A stretch of DNA of 64,000 nt. Origin: Gordionus sp. m RMFG-2023. Taxonomy: Eukaryota > Nematomorpha > Gordioida > Chordodea > Parachordodidae. Numbering within the stretch: the first letter of the stretch is position 1; each line of letters begins with the position of its first letter. The notes under the pieces were generated by a model, which saw only the letters and a list, made by a program, of their open reading frames with translations, had not been told where the DNA came from and searched no databases. The DNA lies in NCBI RefSeq assembly GCF_954871325.1, contig NC_088778.1, positions 4,497,743-4,561,742 on the forward strand. Reading direction: 5' to 3'. The translations under genes and the position numbers were made by a program. Shown here piece by piece: positions 23,241-36,087 of this stretch.

Positions 23241-26200
23241 CTACTAATATAAATATCTTTTCGAAAAAATTTCAATCTAACCTAATCATAATCATCTCTT
23301 AGATCTATTTTAATCCAGAACAAAATTTTACGAACTCATATTTAGTTTATGTAAAAATATTTAATTTTTTGCCCCCCCCCCCTTCAACCCTACTCTTCAT
23401 CCTTAAAATCAATGAATGTAAGTTTAATAGAAAGTAATTACAAATGAAATAACAATTAAACTTGATTTCTTTCCCTATCGAACACACATTTTGCTCTTAG
23501 CGGTAAGCCAACACTTCATACAGCTTTATTCTGTATTACAAGTTCACGTCATCTCTATTTTATAATATTATCTTTTCTTCTTTTTATCTTCATTTTTTAT
23601 ATTGTACATAGAGATATTTTTGTAAGCTAAAAAAATTTTTTTTTAGATTAAATTAATCTTTAAATATAAATCACGATATTAAATAATAATTATCAGATTC
23701 TCTATCAAAACCGTCACATTTTTTTTAAAGATGCAGTTATATTAACGATTTATTAAAGTATTGAAGCAAAACGTATGTATGATGCGATATGTAATTTTGA
23801 AAACAAAAATTATTCATATAATTTTAGTGTTATTATCGAGATCCTGGAAAAGAATCTGAAAAATTCATCCCAATGCTAAGGATAAGTAAGAAGACTCTTA
23901 AGAATTCTCATACATCTTGCCTTCTCATGTTGGAAATTTAAATCAATCATTTTTTTTCATATTATTGGATTATTTAAGGCTCAATATTTAGCATTTTAAA
24001 CTTGCGTTTTATGCCAATATTTTTTTTTCCAGCAAAAAATAATTTATTCATTAGATTATTTTTATGACCAATCCAAGAAATCTAGTTCAGATAAAGTTTA
24101 AGCAGATAAAGAACAACAAATTCACTATCATAATTTTATATGACTTTTATACCAAAAATAAATTCAAAATGATTTAAGGTTTATCTAATTGGTTAAACAC
24201 CATTATAGAAATTTAGTATAAGAATTATGTAATATTAAAAAAAATTAAATCCTAAAGCTTGATGATCTAAAGCATTCATATAAATATTATTGATCTATCC
24301 AACGCCCCTCTTTTTTGGAACATTAGTTATGAATACATTTTAAAACTTAAATAGCAAACAAACCTGAATTCTTTCATATCCAACGCAAGTTTAGTTTCTA
24401 AGCCGTCTAAAAACAATAAGTCTATTCTTCCTGTTACTATATTTCAATAAAAAATACAAAAACATAATTTTTTAAAATATGACAATTCTGCAATATTTTT
24501 TTTATAGGCTATCAATTTAACCATTTTAACGATAGTATGCAACAATGAACTTTACTTCTAAAATATAAGTCTACAACAATACATTTTGATGTGATTATTG
24601 AAAAAATTTAACATCAAAATTATTTTTAATATCACACCTATTATCTGGAGTTACATTTTTTATGTGCCATAATTTTACTGCAACAATTAATATAAATGAT
24701 ATTAACTTTATTTCTAATATCTTAAATATCTCTACAATACGATTGATGGATTATGAAAAAATTTTCAAAATTATTTTAAAATATCATACGTTTTTTTCTT
24801 AAATATTTTGATTCTAAAAATTATTTTATAAGAATTCTCTTTATGCTTTCAAATCAAGTTAAGGTCATAATAATTTCCTTGCAAACTTCATTGTAATATT
24901 ATTTACATTATGATCGGACATTTTACTAAACAGTCAGCTGTTTAGCCGGATATATAGTTTCGACTAAACAGCTCAAAGAATAAGAGAATTATATTTAAAA
25001 AAAAATAAGAACCTTGAGTGTGTGTCCTGGTTGGACATTTTCACTAAACAGACAGCTCTTTAGCCTGCTATATAGTTTCGACTAAACAGTTCCAAAAAAT
25101 AAGAGAAAACAAACAAAAAAATGCGGAAAAACGAGAAAAATAATTGTAAAAATAAGAATACCATCAAACACTTTAAAACAAACCAAAAGATGTACTCCTA
25201 ATTCAAAAGCACTGTCTAGTAGCCTAAGCGAAATAATTATCAATAAGTCTAATCCAGGACACGGCCTTAAATATTAATTCTATTACATTTTTTGTGCATA
25301 CATATAAATCTTACTCAGGGAAATCACTCGGCTATAAAAATTTGTTAATAGATCAGGGATCGGCAAATCCTCTTCAAAATTAGGCCTAAAATAATATGTT
25401 TAGAAAATTGAGCCAGCCCGATTGGTCCCATTTTTAAAATAATAAATTTTACCAATCACAATCGATTGGGTAATCGTATCGTGAAGTCTTTAATATTCAT
25501 TTAGATCGTGTCGTGGTTCGACTTATTATTTTCGATAAGCCGGCTATAGCTGGCTATTTAGTTATATGTCGAACCCAGGCTCACCTTTGATATACTCTAT
25601 ATTTTAAATTTACTTGAAAAAAAATTTGCAACATATGGTCTAAATGATTCAAAAAACAAAATTTTTAAAAATTCTGAGATCCGAAAATTTATCAATAGAT
25701 TCCGATCCGGGCTTAGTAAATAAATTTTTTCAAAAATAAGAAAAAGGGAATGAAGGAAGGGGGGGGGTGAGATAAAATTATTTTTAAAAAATTCGAATCG
25801 AGGCCGAAATTTTGACCTTTTTAGATCCAACTTAAGAGATGATTTTTCAAAATTTTATAAATTATGAATGTAAAGAGTGATAGAAATTCATTTTTTAAAT
25901 TTGAGGAACAGCTGAGATTGCCAAAGAACCCTATATAATATTCACCTTATTTATTTATACATTTAAAATATCAACATTATTTAAACCTTTATCCTGAATC
26001 TTGAAAAATTATTGTTCTTCTTTGAAGTAAATTGTAATATAGTAGTTCTCTGCACGTGTCCCCTCTGTCTAATATCTTTAGGCATTTTGTCTTATAATTA
26101 TTTTTATAATATTAACATATTACAGTTTATTAAATTTATCTTCTATTCATTTCAAAGAAAAAGATTCCATATTTTAAATACATTATTTATGATTCTTATT

Positions 26201-27200
26201 GTATAAGCAAAAACGTAACAATGTGATGAAGTTTAGAAAAGAAAAAGAAATAATTTGTTTCTATATTTACTTGTTCAATAATGACATTACATTTACAACT
26301 CCAACAAACGTCAAAATATATGTTCAATAATTTGGTAATCACAAATATTATGAATTTGAATGAATATAATTCTGGATAAATTTTTTACATATGTTAGATT
26401 TAAGCTGATTTTTGTGAATCCTAACATAGATAGACCTAGAGATAGAAGTGATAACTTTAGAATAAAAAAAACTTAATAATTTTCTTGAAACCTGAGTTCC
26501 ATACAAAATGCAGACTGGACACCATTTTCTTAAATTATAAATAATCACTAAAAATAAGCATAAAAAAGTATTTAATAGAATAAAATCAACTATTTAGAAA
26601 AGATATCTAATAAAATTCTTAAAAAAAAAGGAGGAGCTAAGAGGCAGCCTTAGAGTTTAAAATTTACTCTAAATAAAGGTATTATATTTTTGGGGATTTG
26701 ACGATGTTCTACGAATTCTAGCTGATATAAATTAACAGAGTTGTTAAAGTATCTCGATACAAATATCTTGATTCTGTATCTGGATCCATTTATAAAATAT
26801 CTTTTAACAATTCTGAAAATTATGTTAATATAGAATTTGTAATGAAAAATTTTAAAAGAAAAAATTTAAATTTTAGGAAAGAGTTAGGATTTCCTGTTTC
26901 CTAATTTGAATATATTTTTATTAAAAATTTGTAAAAAAGAAAGTTTTCCTAAAATTATAAATTCAGAAAAAAGTTGGAATTTGGAAAAATAGTATCTATA
27001 TTATATTTAAAAATTTTCTACTTATCGCCATAGAAAAATCTAATAAATAAGATCACAATCAGCTGGTTTAAAAAAAAGCCAAGTTTTTACATTTATATAA
27101 CTCTAAAACGCGTCACTAGTTCATATTTTAATAAAAAGTGTATGAAACTATAATTCCGTGAATATTGAGAACACGGATGCTAAAATATGATAGGAAATAA
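23240..27200. other. Intergenic AT-rich DNA with small repeats
   Basis: No coding region recognised. A direct repeat pair with ACTAAACAG..CAGCTnTTTAGCC and ATATAGTTTCGACTAAACAG lies at about 24,914-24,985 and 25,034-25,110. A GC-richer stretch near 25,360-25,560 has GCCCGATT/GGCTATAGCTGGC words like those in the hAT-related MITEs. A small AT-rich inverted-repeat element with AGTTGTTAAAGTAT and ATCTTTTAACAATT ends lies at about 26,738-26,816. Confidence 0.5.
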
Positions 27201-27201
27201 C

Positions 27202-27513
27202 TAATACCTAGACTGACGATTCATTCATTAAAAGTGTACATCAATGAAAAACAGCTGGGGACGTCATTTTGGTTACCCATATCATTATTAAGAATTTTAA
27301 ACGAGAGGCCAATTTATTCCTACGTCTGACGCATACTTTATTACAGAATTGCTTGATCATAGAGAAAATAAGGAAGCGAGTTATCAATTTAACAGTAGTT
27401 CTTAACATGGGAATAATTACTATATGTGTTGCCAAAATGGTTGGTCCAGCTGATTTGCATTCAACAACTCTTTCAAATGCATGATTATGAAAGCGTCGAG
27501 CCTAGGTATTATT
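27202..27513. mobile_element. MITE with CCTAGACTGACG ends, copy 1
   Basis: Starts TAATACCTAGACTGACGATT and ends with the inverted CCTAGGTATTA. It shares its terminal sequence and internal words (GGTnACC, ATTTTGG, CAGCTGATTTGCATT) with the copy at 36,088. It has no transposase. Frames inside it are incidental. Confidence 0.75.
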
Positions 27514-27699
27514 ATATGTCATTTGCATTCGGTATATAAAAAACTAATTTCATTTTCCAAAAATAGCATTTAAAACAATAGTTTAAAATTGGAACTTAGA
27601 CTATGTTCAAAACATCCAAATCTAATATTTTTATATTTCGAATTTTTAAATTTTTTTGTAATATTTATACATGTTAACGGCAATGTGATTTTTCCTAAC

Positions 27700-28260
27700 A
27701 ATATTTGATCAATTATGAATTATTTTTTTGAGTGAGTTTTGTTTTTAAATTTAAAAACCGGAAATATATTCCAGCATGTTTAGAATACCTTATAAATTTT
27801 ATTAAGTTCTTAATATTCATGACAAAATTATCTGGAATTCATTAGGGTATTCAACACATGATGAATGTATTTCCGGTAGAGTCAGATTATTAAATTTAAA
27901 ATAACGCTCTCAAAGAATGATTTGAAGTTGAAATATTAACGCATTGTCGCTAACCGACTTTAAAAAAAATATTAACAAAATATACATGTTTATCATAAAT
28001 AACTAAATTTTAGTTTGTAGAAGACAATTTTGCCGTTAACTTTTGAGCCATTTATAATTTATAATGAAAAAATGGAAAAACGAATATATAAATTAAAATA
28101 AGTTCAAAAGTTCGTGACAAAATACTCTTAGATTCAGCGGGTAGGTATTTCAAACATGATTGGAATTTATTTCCTGTTAAATCAGATTTTGATATTTAAA
28201 AAAAAACGCGCTCAAAAAATAATTTAAAGATGAAAAAATAACATTTGCCGCTAACATATA
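27700..28260. repeat. Diverged direct repeat, about 290-bp spacing
   Basis: Two related stretches, about 27,845-27,955 and 28,140-28,250, share AACA(C/T)GATnnnAATnTATTTCC, a GTCAGATT or ATCAGATT word, and TTGCCGCTAAC or TTGTCGCTAAC. Similar TTTCCGG-ATATATT words recur near 27,760, 37,270, 38,405 and 41,245, suggesting an old dispersed family. Confidence 0.5.
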
Positions 28261-28588
28261 TATAAACAGAATCATAGGAGTGACCAGGATTGTTAGAGGG
28301 AACGGCATTATCATGTGGATTTTCCGGTAAATTTTATCTGAGGTCTTTAGGTTAGTGTTTATTAAAAAGTTTCGATTTCTAGTCGACTTTCAAAAACGGC
28401 CCGATTAAGATTTTAATCAATGTAATCCCTCCCGATCTGTCAAAATATAGGTTAAAAACCTATCTGCCATCCTAGAAGCGAAATCTTCCGGCTTACATAA
28501 TATAATGGCTAAAATCTTACTCGGCCCGTATTTAAAACTCGGCCCGAATCGGGCCTTTTGGTACAATCATCGTAAGCCTTTGGCTATA

Positions 28589-28596
28589 TAATTTAT
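28589..28596. repeat. Left 8-bp target duplication of the foldback element
   Basis: TAATTTAT, repeated exactly at 34454-34461 just outside the opposite terminus. Confidence 0.85.
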
Positions 28597-28689
28597 TAGT
28601 GTTGTTAAAAAGTCGAGTTCATCCGACTCCGACTCAGAGTCTCGAGTCGTTAGTCGAATATGTAGACTAACTCAAACTCAAGTCGTGAA

Positions 28690-28866
28690 CTCGAGTCGTG
28701 AACTTAAGTCGACTCGAGTCGTGAACTTAAGTCGACTCGAGTCGTGAACTTAAGTCGACTCGAGTCGTGAACTTAAGTCGACTCGAGTCGTGAACTTAAG
28801 TCGACTCGAGTCGTGAACTTAAGTCGACTCGAGTCGTGAACTTAAGTCGACTCGAGTCGTGAACTC
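28690..28866 (+). repeat. 23-bp tandem array at the left tip
   Basis: About eight near-identical units of GTCGTGAACTTAAGTCGACT plus CGA. GTCGAC, CTCGAG-like and CTTAAG palindromes repeat in every unit. The corresponding right-tip array is at about 34,253-34,360, in inverted orientation and more diverged. Confidence 0.9.
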
Positions 28867-28927
28867 AAGTTCATAAAATATTCGTCCTCTAGTCGACTAG
28901 AGGACGAATATTTTATGAACTTGAGTT
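28862..28927. repeat. 66-bp perfect palindrome
   Basis: Centred on AGTC|GACT at 28894/28895, with 33 bp each side matching exactly. It marks the switch of orientation between the tip array and the ~110-bp units. A related palindrome lies at 34,201-34,244. Confidence 0.9.
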
Positions 28928-28929
28928 GT

Positions 28930-29890
28930 CAACTTGAGTCGACTAGAGGACGAATATTTCAGATTTATTATTATTAATTAAGATAGTTTTTGTATTTTTT
29001 TCGACTTCCAACTTGAGTCGTGACTCGTGAATATAATTAAATAATTGAGTCGACTAGAGGACCAATAGTTCTATGAACTTGAGTCAACTAGAGGACGAAT
29101 ATTTCAATATTATTATTTAAGATATTTGTTGTTATTTACTTTTTACTTTAAACCCCAAACTTGAGTTGTGAATACAAAATATATAGTTATTGACTAGAGG
29201 ACGAATAGTTCTCTGAACTTGAGTCGTCAATTTAAGTCGATTAGAGGACGAATAGTTCTCTGAACTTGAGTCGTCAATTTAAGTCGATTAGAGGACGAAT
29301 ATTTCAAATTAATTAAATTTATTTAAAATATTTCTTCTGCTTTTTACATTTTTTTACTTTAGACTTCTAATTTGAATTGTGGAAACTGAGAAGAATTATA
29401 TAAATTAGTCGACTAGATGATGAATATTCCAAATTAGTTATTATGAAAATATTTTTTGTTTTTTATATTTTTTTACTTTAGACTTCCAACTTGAGTCTTG
29501 ACGTGAATAAGAATTATATAGTTGAAGTTGAGTCGACTAGAGGAAGAAAAGTTCTTTGAACATGAGTCGACTAGAGGACGAATATTTTTAATATTATTAA
29601 TTAAGATATTTTTTGTTTTTACATTTTTTACTTTAGACTTCCAGTTGAGTCGTGAATACAAATTATATAGTTGAGTAGATTAGAGGACGAATAGTTCAAA
29701 TCAAATGTTATTATTTAAGATTCTATTATTTACATTTTGTACTTAAAAATTTCAACTTGAGTCGTCAATTTGTGTCGACTAGAGGACGAATATTTTAAAT
29801 TAATTATTAAGATATTTGATCTGTTATTTACATTTTATTACTTAAGACTTCCAACTTGAATCATGAATACCAATTATTTACTTCATTAAC
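28930..29890 (+). repeat. Left arm, ~110-bp satellite units
   Basis: Eight or so diverged units, each with GTCGACTAGAGGACGAAT, an AT-rich part with TTTACnTTTTTTACTTTAGAC, and TTCCAACTTGAGTCGTGAAT. Confidence 0.85.
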
Positions 29891-30380
29891 TTATTCCTCA
29901 TTTTACTTGATCAAATAAATTCTTATTAACATTTTTTGATTGAATACTCAAAAAAATTCTTATTTACATTTTTTTGATTGAATAAAATTCTCAAATAATA
30001 AAATATTTTGCAGGTATCTGAATATTTTGAAATTATATCTTTGAATTTTATATAAGACAGACATGTGATAATAATCAAAACTAGAGATGACGGGTGGATC
30101 TTCTTTAGCATTCCTCCTCATCTGTATTTAATATATATTAAGTATATTTATAGTACCTCTTTTAGGTAATTATTTTATTTAGTCATTAATAGTTAATAAC
30201 TATTAAAATATTTTAATAATATCAAATGTACTTGTAGATACATATATAAGATAAAAAGAAAAAAATAAATATACGTGTTTAAAAAATAGCGATAAAATTA
30301 AACAAATCTGGCCAGAAAGTTTGTACTTAATTCTGAACTATGATAGGACATAGCGATACTATTAAATCTAGACATACTGC

Positions 30381-32456
30381 TAGTGTTGTTAATTGGTTGG
30401 TTGTGTAAAACCCAGACCCGGTGTTTGGGTCTATATAATCGACCAAACAAGCTCTGAGCACGAACCCCGAGCACAGACCCGGGGTCCAGTCCTGGAGTTC
30501 AGACCCAGGGTTCAGACTTGGGGTTCAGACCCACCTATGAATTACACCTGGGGCTCGGATAAATGAAAAGTAAAAAAAAAATTCCATTTTCTAATCTTAA
30601 ATTAAATCTTATTCTTATCTTATTCATTCTAAATTAATAAAGCTTTTTTTTATTCTCATTCTTACCATTTTTGGGGACTTTCTTTTGATGAAAAATTTTT
30701 ATGGTAAAATAAAAATATCAGTAAATATTCAAAAAGAGTAACCCATGCATGACGGAAAAAAAATAAAAAAGTAAAATTTTATTTTAACACATATTGATAT
30801 TGTAATTAAATGTGGACCAATATGAAAATTCAACGTCATTCATGCATGTATAAATAATAAAAAGAAATGTAAATTTATAATTTGTGATGAAATAATGGCC
30901 AATAAAAAGTTTTTCTTTATTATATTAAAGTTATATTCCCAATATTATATATGCCATAATTTTTAAAGGGATGTCAACTATCCAGGATCATCACGGGTTT
31001 TAAAGGTATAACTAATAAATTTGGGTTTTAAGTAGGTATGTACCGATATCACTTTTTGGAGGCCCGATCCGATATTCCCGATATTAAATTGATATCGACC
31101 GATTACCGATCCGATATCATTTCTAATTTTTATGTCATTTATTTAAATATATTATAATGATCAGTTATAGTTTATATTCAATTCTATTGCAATTCTAAAA
31201 GTATATAAAATATTTTTATTGTTAAATAACTTTTATATAAGTAATAAGTAACATTAATCTATATATATAATAAATAATAAACAAATATATTATGAAATTA
31301 GAATAAATATTTTAAACAATATTTAACATTAATAAATCGAAGATTTCTTATTAGAAATACCAAAATTTACTTATTTATCAGAAATCAGTTTACGTTTACG
31401 GCGATGTGTCAAGTCAATATCACCAAATTCACTAAAAACAGATTCTGAAGAGATTATCGCACACTTTTATAAACAGAATGCGCAAAAAATAACAATATGG
31501 CAGAATGTTTATTAATTAATTATTAATATTAAAAAAATATGGATTTCGATTTTATTTATAAAAATAAATGATTTTAGATATAACTTTTTTTTAAAAATTT
31601 TTAACATTTTATTTTTGTTAAAGATGCCATTTTATATCGAATCTGATGGGCAAATTAGAAGTCACTAGTTTGTCTAGGACTACCACTAATGACAATATAA
31701 AGATGTTTATGATTGACCTATTTTTTTAATTATATGACAGATTTAAGTGACAACAAGTACTTCCAGTTCAGGTGATATACGTGATATAGATGAACCCTAA
31801 TTAATTTTACATATTTGACGATTTATTTTTATTTATTTACTTAGAATTAACACCTATATATAAAAAAATTTCAAAAATCTAAAAATAAAACGTGAAAGGA
31901 TAATAGATACCCTGTATGTTTTTCATAAACTTAAATTTTCATTTTTTTAAATTTCGCATTAATTAAAAACAAAATGATTTTTTTCTTAAATATTAATTTT
32001 TACCTTATAAATATATGTAAAGAATAAAATTACGTTAAAACATTTTAGAAAAATTGCTTTGTCCATTTTTTATAGCACTTCAATTTTTTATGGACAAATT
32101 TTTCCCGAGTATGACTAAGAATATTAACATTGGGGTTACGAGTACAAATATATTTATTTTCAAAATTTGATTATAATAAAAAATATATACAATAATAAAA
32201 AATGAATACTTTCAATCTAAAGAACCCATATATCGATATTTTGTTATGATAAATTATTCCTGACCCCCCCCCCCCAAGAGCTAGACCCGCCCTCTATCAG
32301 TGATTATTATTATTACAATAAAAAAATATTTAATTATCAACTTGTTCATTAAATCGTTACACGACACGACCTCGGGTCTGAACCCCGAGTCTGGACCTAG
32401 GGTCGGCCTGAGCACATAAAAGGATCGTAAATTTTACAAGCAAATTAAGAACACTA
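30381..32456. mobile_element. Nested hAT-like element in the foldback core
   Basis: Ends TAGTGTTGTTAATT (30381) and, inverted, TAGTGTTCTTAATT (32456). GC-rich GGGTTCAGACCC-type clusters follow the left end (30,405-30,552) and, in inverted orientation, precede the right end (32,362-32,412). I see no matching target duplication, and the right end abuts the right satellite arm directly, so limits are inferred. A (C)13 tract lies near 32,262. Confidence 0.5.
31033..31470 (-). pseudogene. hAT transposase remnant, C-terminal
   Basis: Begins with GATATC/CCGATCCGATAT subterminal repeats. On the minus strand about 31,370-31,460 reads SSESVFSEFGDIDLTHRRKRK, matching the hAT dimerisation signature (SERLFS..G...KR). 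It is degraded, with no further coding sense. Confidence 0.5.
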
Positions 32457-34453
32457 GACTCAAGTTCAGAGAACTATTCGTCCTCTAGTCGACAACTATA
32501 TATTTTGTATTCACAACTCAAGTTGGAGGTCTAAATTAAAAAGTAAATAACAACAAATATCTTAAATAATAATATCTAATTTGAAATATTCGTCCTCTAA
32601 TCGACGACTCAAGTTTATAGAAATATTCATTCTCTAGTCGACTCAACTAACTATATAATTATATTCACGAGTCACGACTCAAGTTGGAAGTCGAAAGTAG
32701 TAAAATACAAAAACTATCAAAATTAATAATAGATCTGAAATATTCGTCCTCTAGTCGACGACTCAAGTTCATAAAATATTCGTCCTCTAGTCGACGACTC
32801 AAGTTCATAGAAATATTCGTCCTCTAGTCGACTCAACTATATAATTTGTATTCCTAAATCAAGTTGGATGTCTAAAGTAAAAAAATGTAAATAACAGAAC
32901 AAATATCTTAAATAATAATTAATTAGAAGTTCATCCTCTAGTCGACTCAAATTGACGACTCAAAAGTTCAAAGAACTATTCGTCCTCTAGTCGACAACTA
33001 TATATTTTGTATTCACGACACAGGTTGGAAGTCTTAAAATGTAAATAACAGAACAAATAGCTTAAATAATAATATCTATTTTGAAATATTCGTCCTCTAG
33101 TCGACTCAAGTTCATAGAACTATTGATTAGTCGACACAACTATATAATTTATATTAACGACTCATGAAAGTCTAAAGTAAAAAATGTAAAAAACAAAAAA
33201 TATCTTAATTAATAATACCAAATTTCAAATATTCGTCCTCTAGTCGACACAACTATATAATTTATATTAACGGCTCATGAAAGTCTAAAGTAAAAAATGT
33301 AAAAAACAAAAAATATCTTAAATAATAAAAACTAATTTGAAATATTCGTCCTCTAGTCGACTCAAGTTCATAGAACTATTGGTCCTCTAGTCGACACAAC
33401 TATAAAATTTATAATAACTTAACGAGTCATGAAGGTCTAAAGTAGGAAATGTAAAATACAAAAAATATCTTAATTAAAAATACCAAATTTCAAATATTCG
33501 TCCTCTAGTCGACTCAAGTAGACGGCTTAAGTTAATAGAAATATTCATCCTCTAGTCGACTCATTTATATAATTCTTTTCAGTTTTCACAATTCAAATTA
33601 GAAGTCTAAAGTAAAAAAATGTAAAAAACAGAACAAATTTTTTAAATAAATAATGATTAATTTGAAATATTCGTCCTCTAGTAGACTTAAACTGACGACT
33701 CAAGTTCAGAGAACTATTTGTCCTCTAGTCGACAACTATATATTTTGTATTCACAACTCAAGTTGGGGGTCTATAAAGTAAAAAGTAAATAACAACAAAT
33801 ATCTTAAATAATAATAACTAATTTCAAATATTCGTACTCTAGTCGACTCAAGTTCATAGATCTATTGGTCCTCTAGCCGACACAACTATATAATTTATAA
33901 TAACTTAACGAGTCATAAAGGTCTAAAGTAGGAAATGTAAAATACAAAAAATATCTTAATTAATAATACCAAATTTGAAATATTCGTCCTCTAGTCGACT
34001 CAACTATATAATTATATTCACGAGTCACGACTCAAGTTGGAAGTCGAAAATAGTAAAATATAAAAACTATCTTAATGAATAATAAATAATAATAGATCTG
34101 AAATATTCGTCCTCTAGTCGACAAGTTCATAAAATATTCGTCCTCTAGTCGACGACTCAAGTTCATAAAATATTCGTCCTCTAGTCGACGACTCAAGTCC
34201 ATAAAATATTCGTCCTCTAGTCGACTAGAGGACGAATATTTTATAAACTTGAGTTGATGACTTGAGTCAACTTGAGTTCATGACTTGAGTCGACTTGAGT
34301 TCATGACTTGAGTCGACTTGAGTTCATGACTCGAGTCGACTTGAGTTCATGACCTGAGTTTATAACTCAAGTCAGTTTGGGTCGATTTTTTTGACCCAAA
34401 ACTTGACTCAGTTTTCGACTCAGTCGACTCGACTCAGTCGATTAACAACACTA
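32457..34453 (-). repeat. Right arm, inverted satellite units
   Basis: About 15 copies of TATTCGTCCTCTAGTCGAC, the complement of the left-arm motif, with the same AT-rich linker. A 44-bp perfect palindrome, extended imperfectly, lies at 34,201-34,244, followed by the 23-bp tip array and the terminus. This arm is about 0.7 kb longer than the left one. Confidence 0.85.
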
Positions 34454-34461
34454 TAATTTAT
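34454..34461. repeat. Right 8-bp target duplication of the foldback element
   Basis: TAATTTAT, identical to 28589-28596. Confidence 0.85.
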
Positions 34462-34609
34462 TATATAAAAGCAAAAATTAAAAAGATTTTTTTTCTTATG
34501 TTTATTTTAAATTTCCTAATTTGTAATCATATATCGGCATACATTTTTGGAAAGATGGTTATATGTGTGGAGGGTGGGTGGATTTCACCTAGCTTAGCAT
34601 GCTATTTAA

Positions 34610-36046
34610 CAGGGATGCGAACCCTTTGACAAAAAAAAGGGTCCAGGTCCGGGTTCGGATGCAGGACTAAAATTTGAAAGGACCCGTGTCCAGGGTTCGG
34701 GTCCTGGTTCAAGGAACATAAAAATAATGACTCAAAATAATATTTTTTTTAAAAATTCATTTATTATTATACTTCAATGTATACATATTCATAATTTACA
34801 AATGAAAAATTTAAAAATGAAATAATTTATATTTTAAATGATTTATTCTCCCACAATCATAATACCTTCTAAAATATCATCCTTGAGATTTCCATGTAAA
34901 GTAGACAATATATATTTCATAGGTGAAAATTCACGTTCTACCCTTACCTAAAATAGATAGTTATCTTTATAAAATTGTTGTACTTGTGTCGTCGGTACAG
35001 CCATGAAGATTCTAGATAAGATATATAATTCTGAATATATTAAAGAATATATTTATATCCTTATTTATTCTCTTAACTTCTGAGAACTTTACTATTAAAG
35101 ATGCAATAGGCATTTTTTGATCCTCCTTTCTGTCTGATGATAATTTGATTTTTTTTTCTCTATCTAAAAGTTAAAATTTCAAGATCATCAATGATTATTA
35201 TCACTACAACCAATAGGTATTGTCGTAGCCTGCAAATTGTAAATAATGGAGTTTTGCTTATGCCATAAACCCTTAAGATGGTCTTTAGCCATTTGTTTTT
35301 GCTCATATACTCAATAAAACTTGATATCGAGGGTCTAAATATATTGAAGCCTATACAACACTATTTTGCAAATATTGTTGCTCTCGAATTTTCATTTTTT
35401 CTAATATTTCTTATAAAAAGGATTGTAAAATTTTCTAAATCTAATCGGCATCTAATCCATATGCCTTAAAATCAAAAAAAAATAATTGTTCTGATTGTAA
35501 TCTTAATATTGTTATTTTTAAAGGAAATAATACAATATTAAGGTCCTTTATTTGGCACAAATCATCTTCCGACAAAATGACTTCACATCTCCTATAATAA
35601 AATCATTACAGAAATCTTTCAAACTTAATCGTTCTAGCATAATACAAATTGAGGACCAACGTGTTGTGCATTATCATTAAAATATTATTACTACTACAAA
35701 ATAATTCACTTTCAAAATAATCAACGTATTTCTATAACGTAGCATATTAATAAATTTACATAATAAAATATTATTACACTGGAAAATAATTTATGATATC
35801 AAACTCTAAATAAAATGGAAGTCCAGGGAAAAAATTGGAAGAAAAACACGAAGATAAAATAAATGATTCCACAAAAAAAAGTTAATAAAATTTAAAAAAT
35901 TTATATTATTTTTTTAAAAAAATATTTTTATTTCTAAAATTTTTTATGACACCTAGAACCCTTGGACCCTCCCCTTTTAAAAAGAGTCCGGGTACAGCCA
36001 AAATACGAGGGTTCAGGGTACGTGTTCGAGTTATATCCTATCCCTG
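34610..36046 (-). mobile_element. hAT remnant with GGGTTCGGGTCC ends
   Basis: Starts CAGGGATGCGAACCC and ends TATCCCTG. Both ends carry GGGTCC/GGGTTCGG-type subterminal repeats. On the minus strand about 34,851-34,941 encodes VEREFSPMKYILSTLHGNL, the hAT dimerisation region of the type often fused to DUF4371. Just upstream of it IFMAVPTTQVQQFY is also hAT-like. The rest is degraded. No target duplication found. Confidence 0.6.
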
Positions 36047-36087
36047 AAGGGGGCTACCCCTATGCACAAAATAAAATATGAATTCCA

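Larger units (their letters stand above)
28597..34453. mobile_element. hAT-type foldback element with satellite arms
   Basis: A 5.86-kb element bounded by TAGTGTTGTTAA and TTAACAACACTA and by the perfect 8-bp duplication TAATTTAT, which places it in the hAT superfamily. The left arm (to about 29,890) and the right arm (from about 32,457) are inverted copies of the same repeat family: a 23-bp GTCGTGAACTTAAGTCGACT-type array near each tip, then ~110-bp units with GTCGACTAGAGGACGAATA. The two arms could pair as a giant hairpin. The core (29,890-32,456) holds a second hAT-like element and transposase remnants. No intact transposase is present, so it depended on one from elsewhere. Confidence 0.85.

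Noticed and set aside
22743-23252. Two frames of 60 and 100 codons
   Set aside because: They are translations of the ~230-bp satellite (Phe/Leu/Tyr-rich) with no coding sense.
27241-27484. Frames of 64 and 71 codons on opposite strands
   Set aside because: Both lie inside the CCTAGACTGACG MITE and mirror each other because of its inverted repeats.
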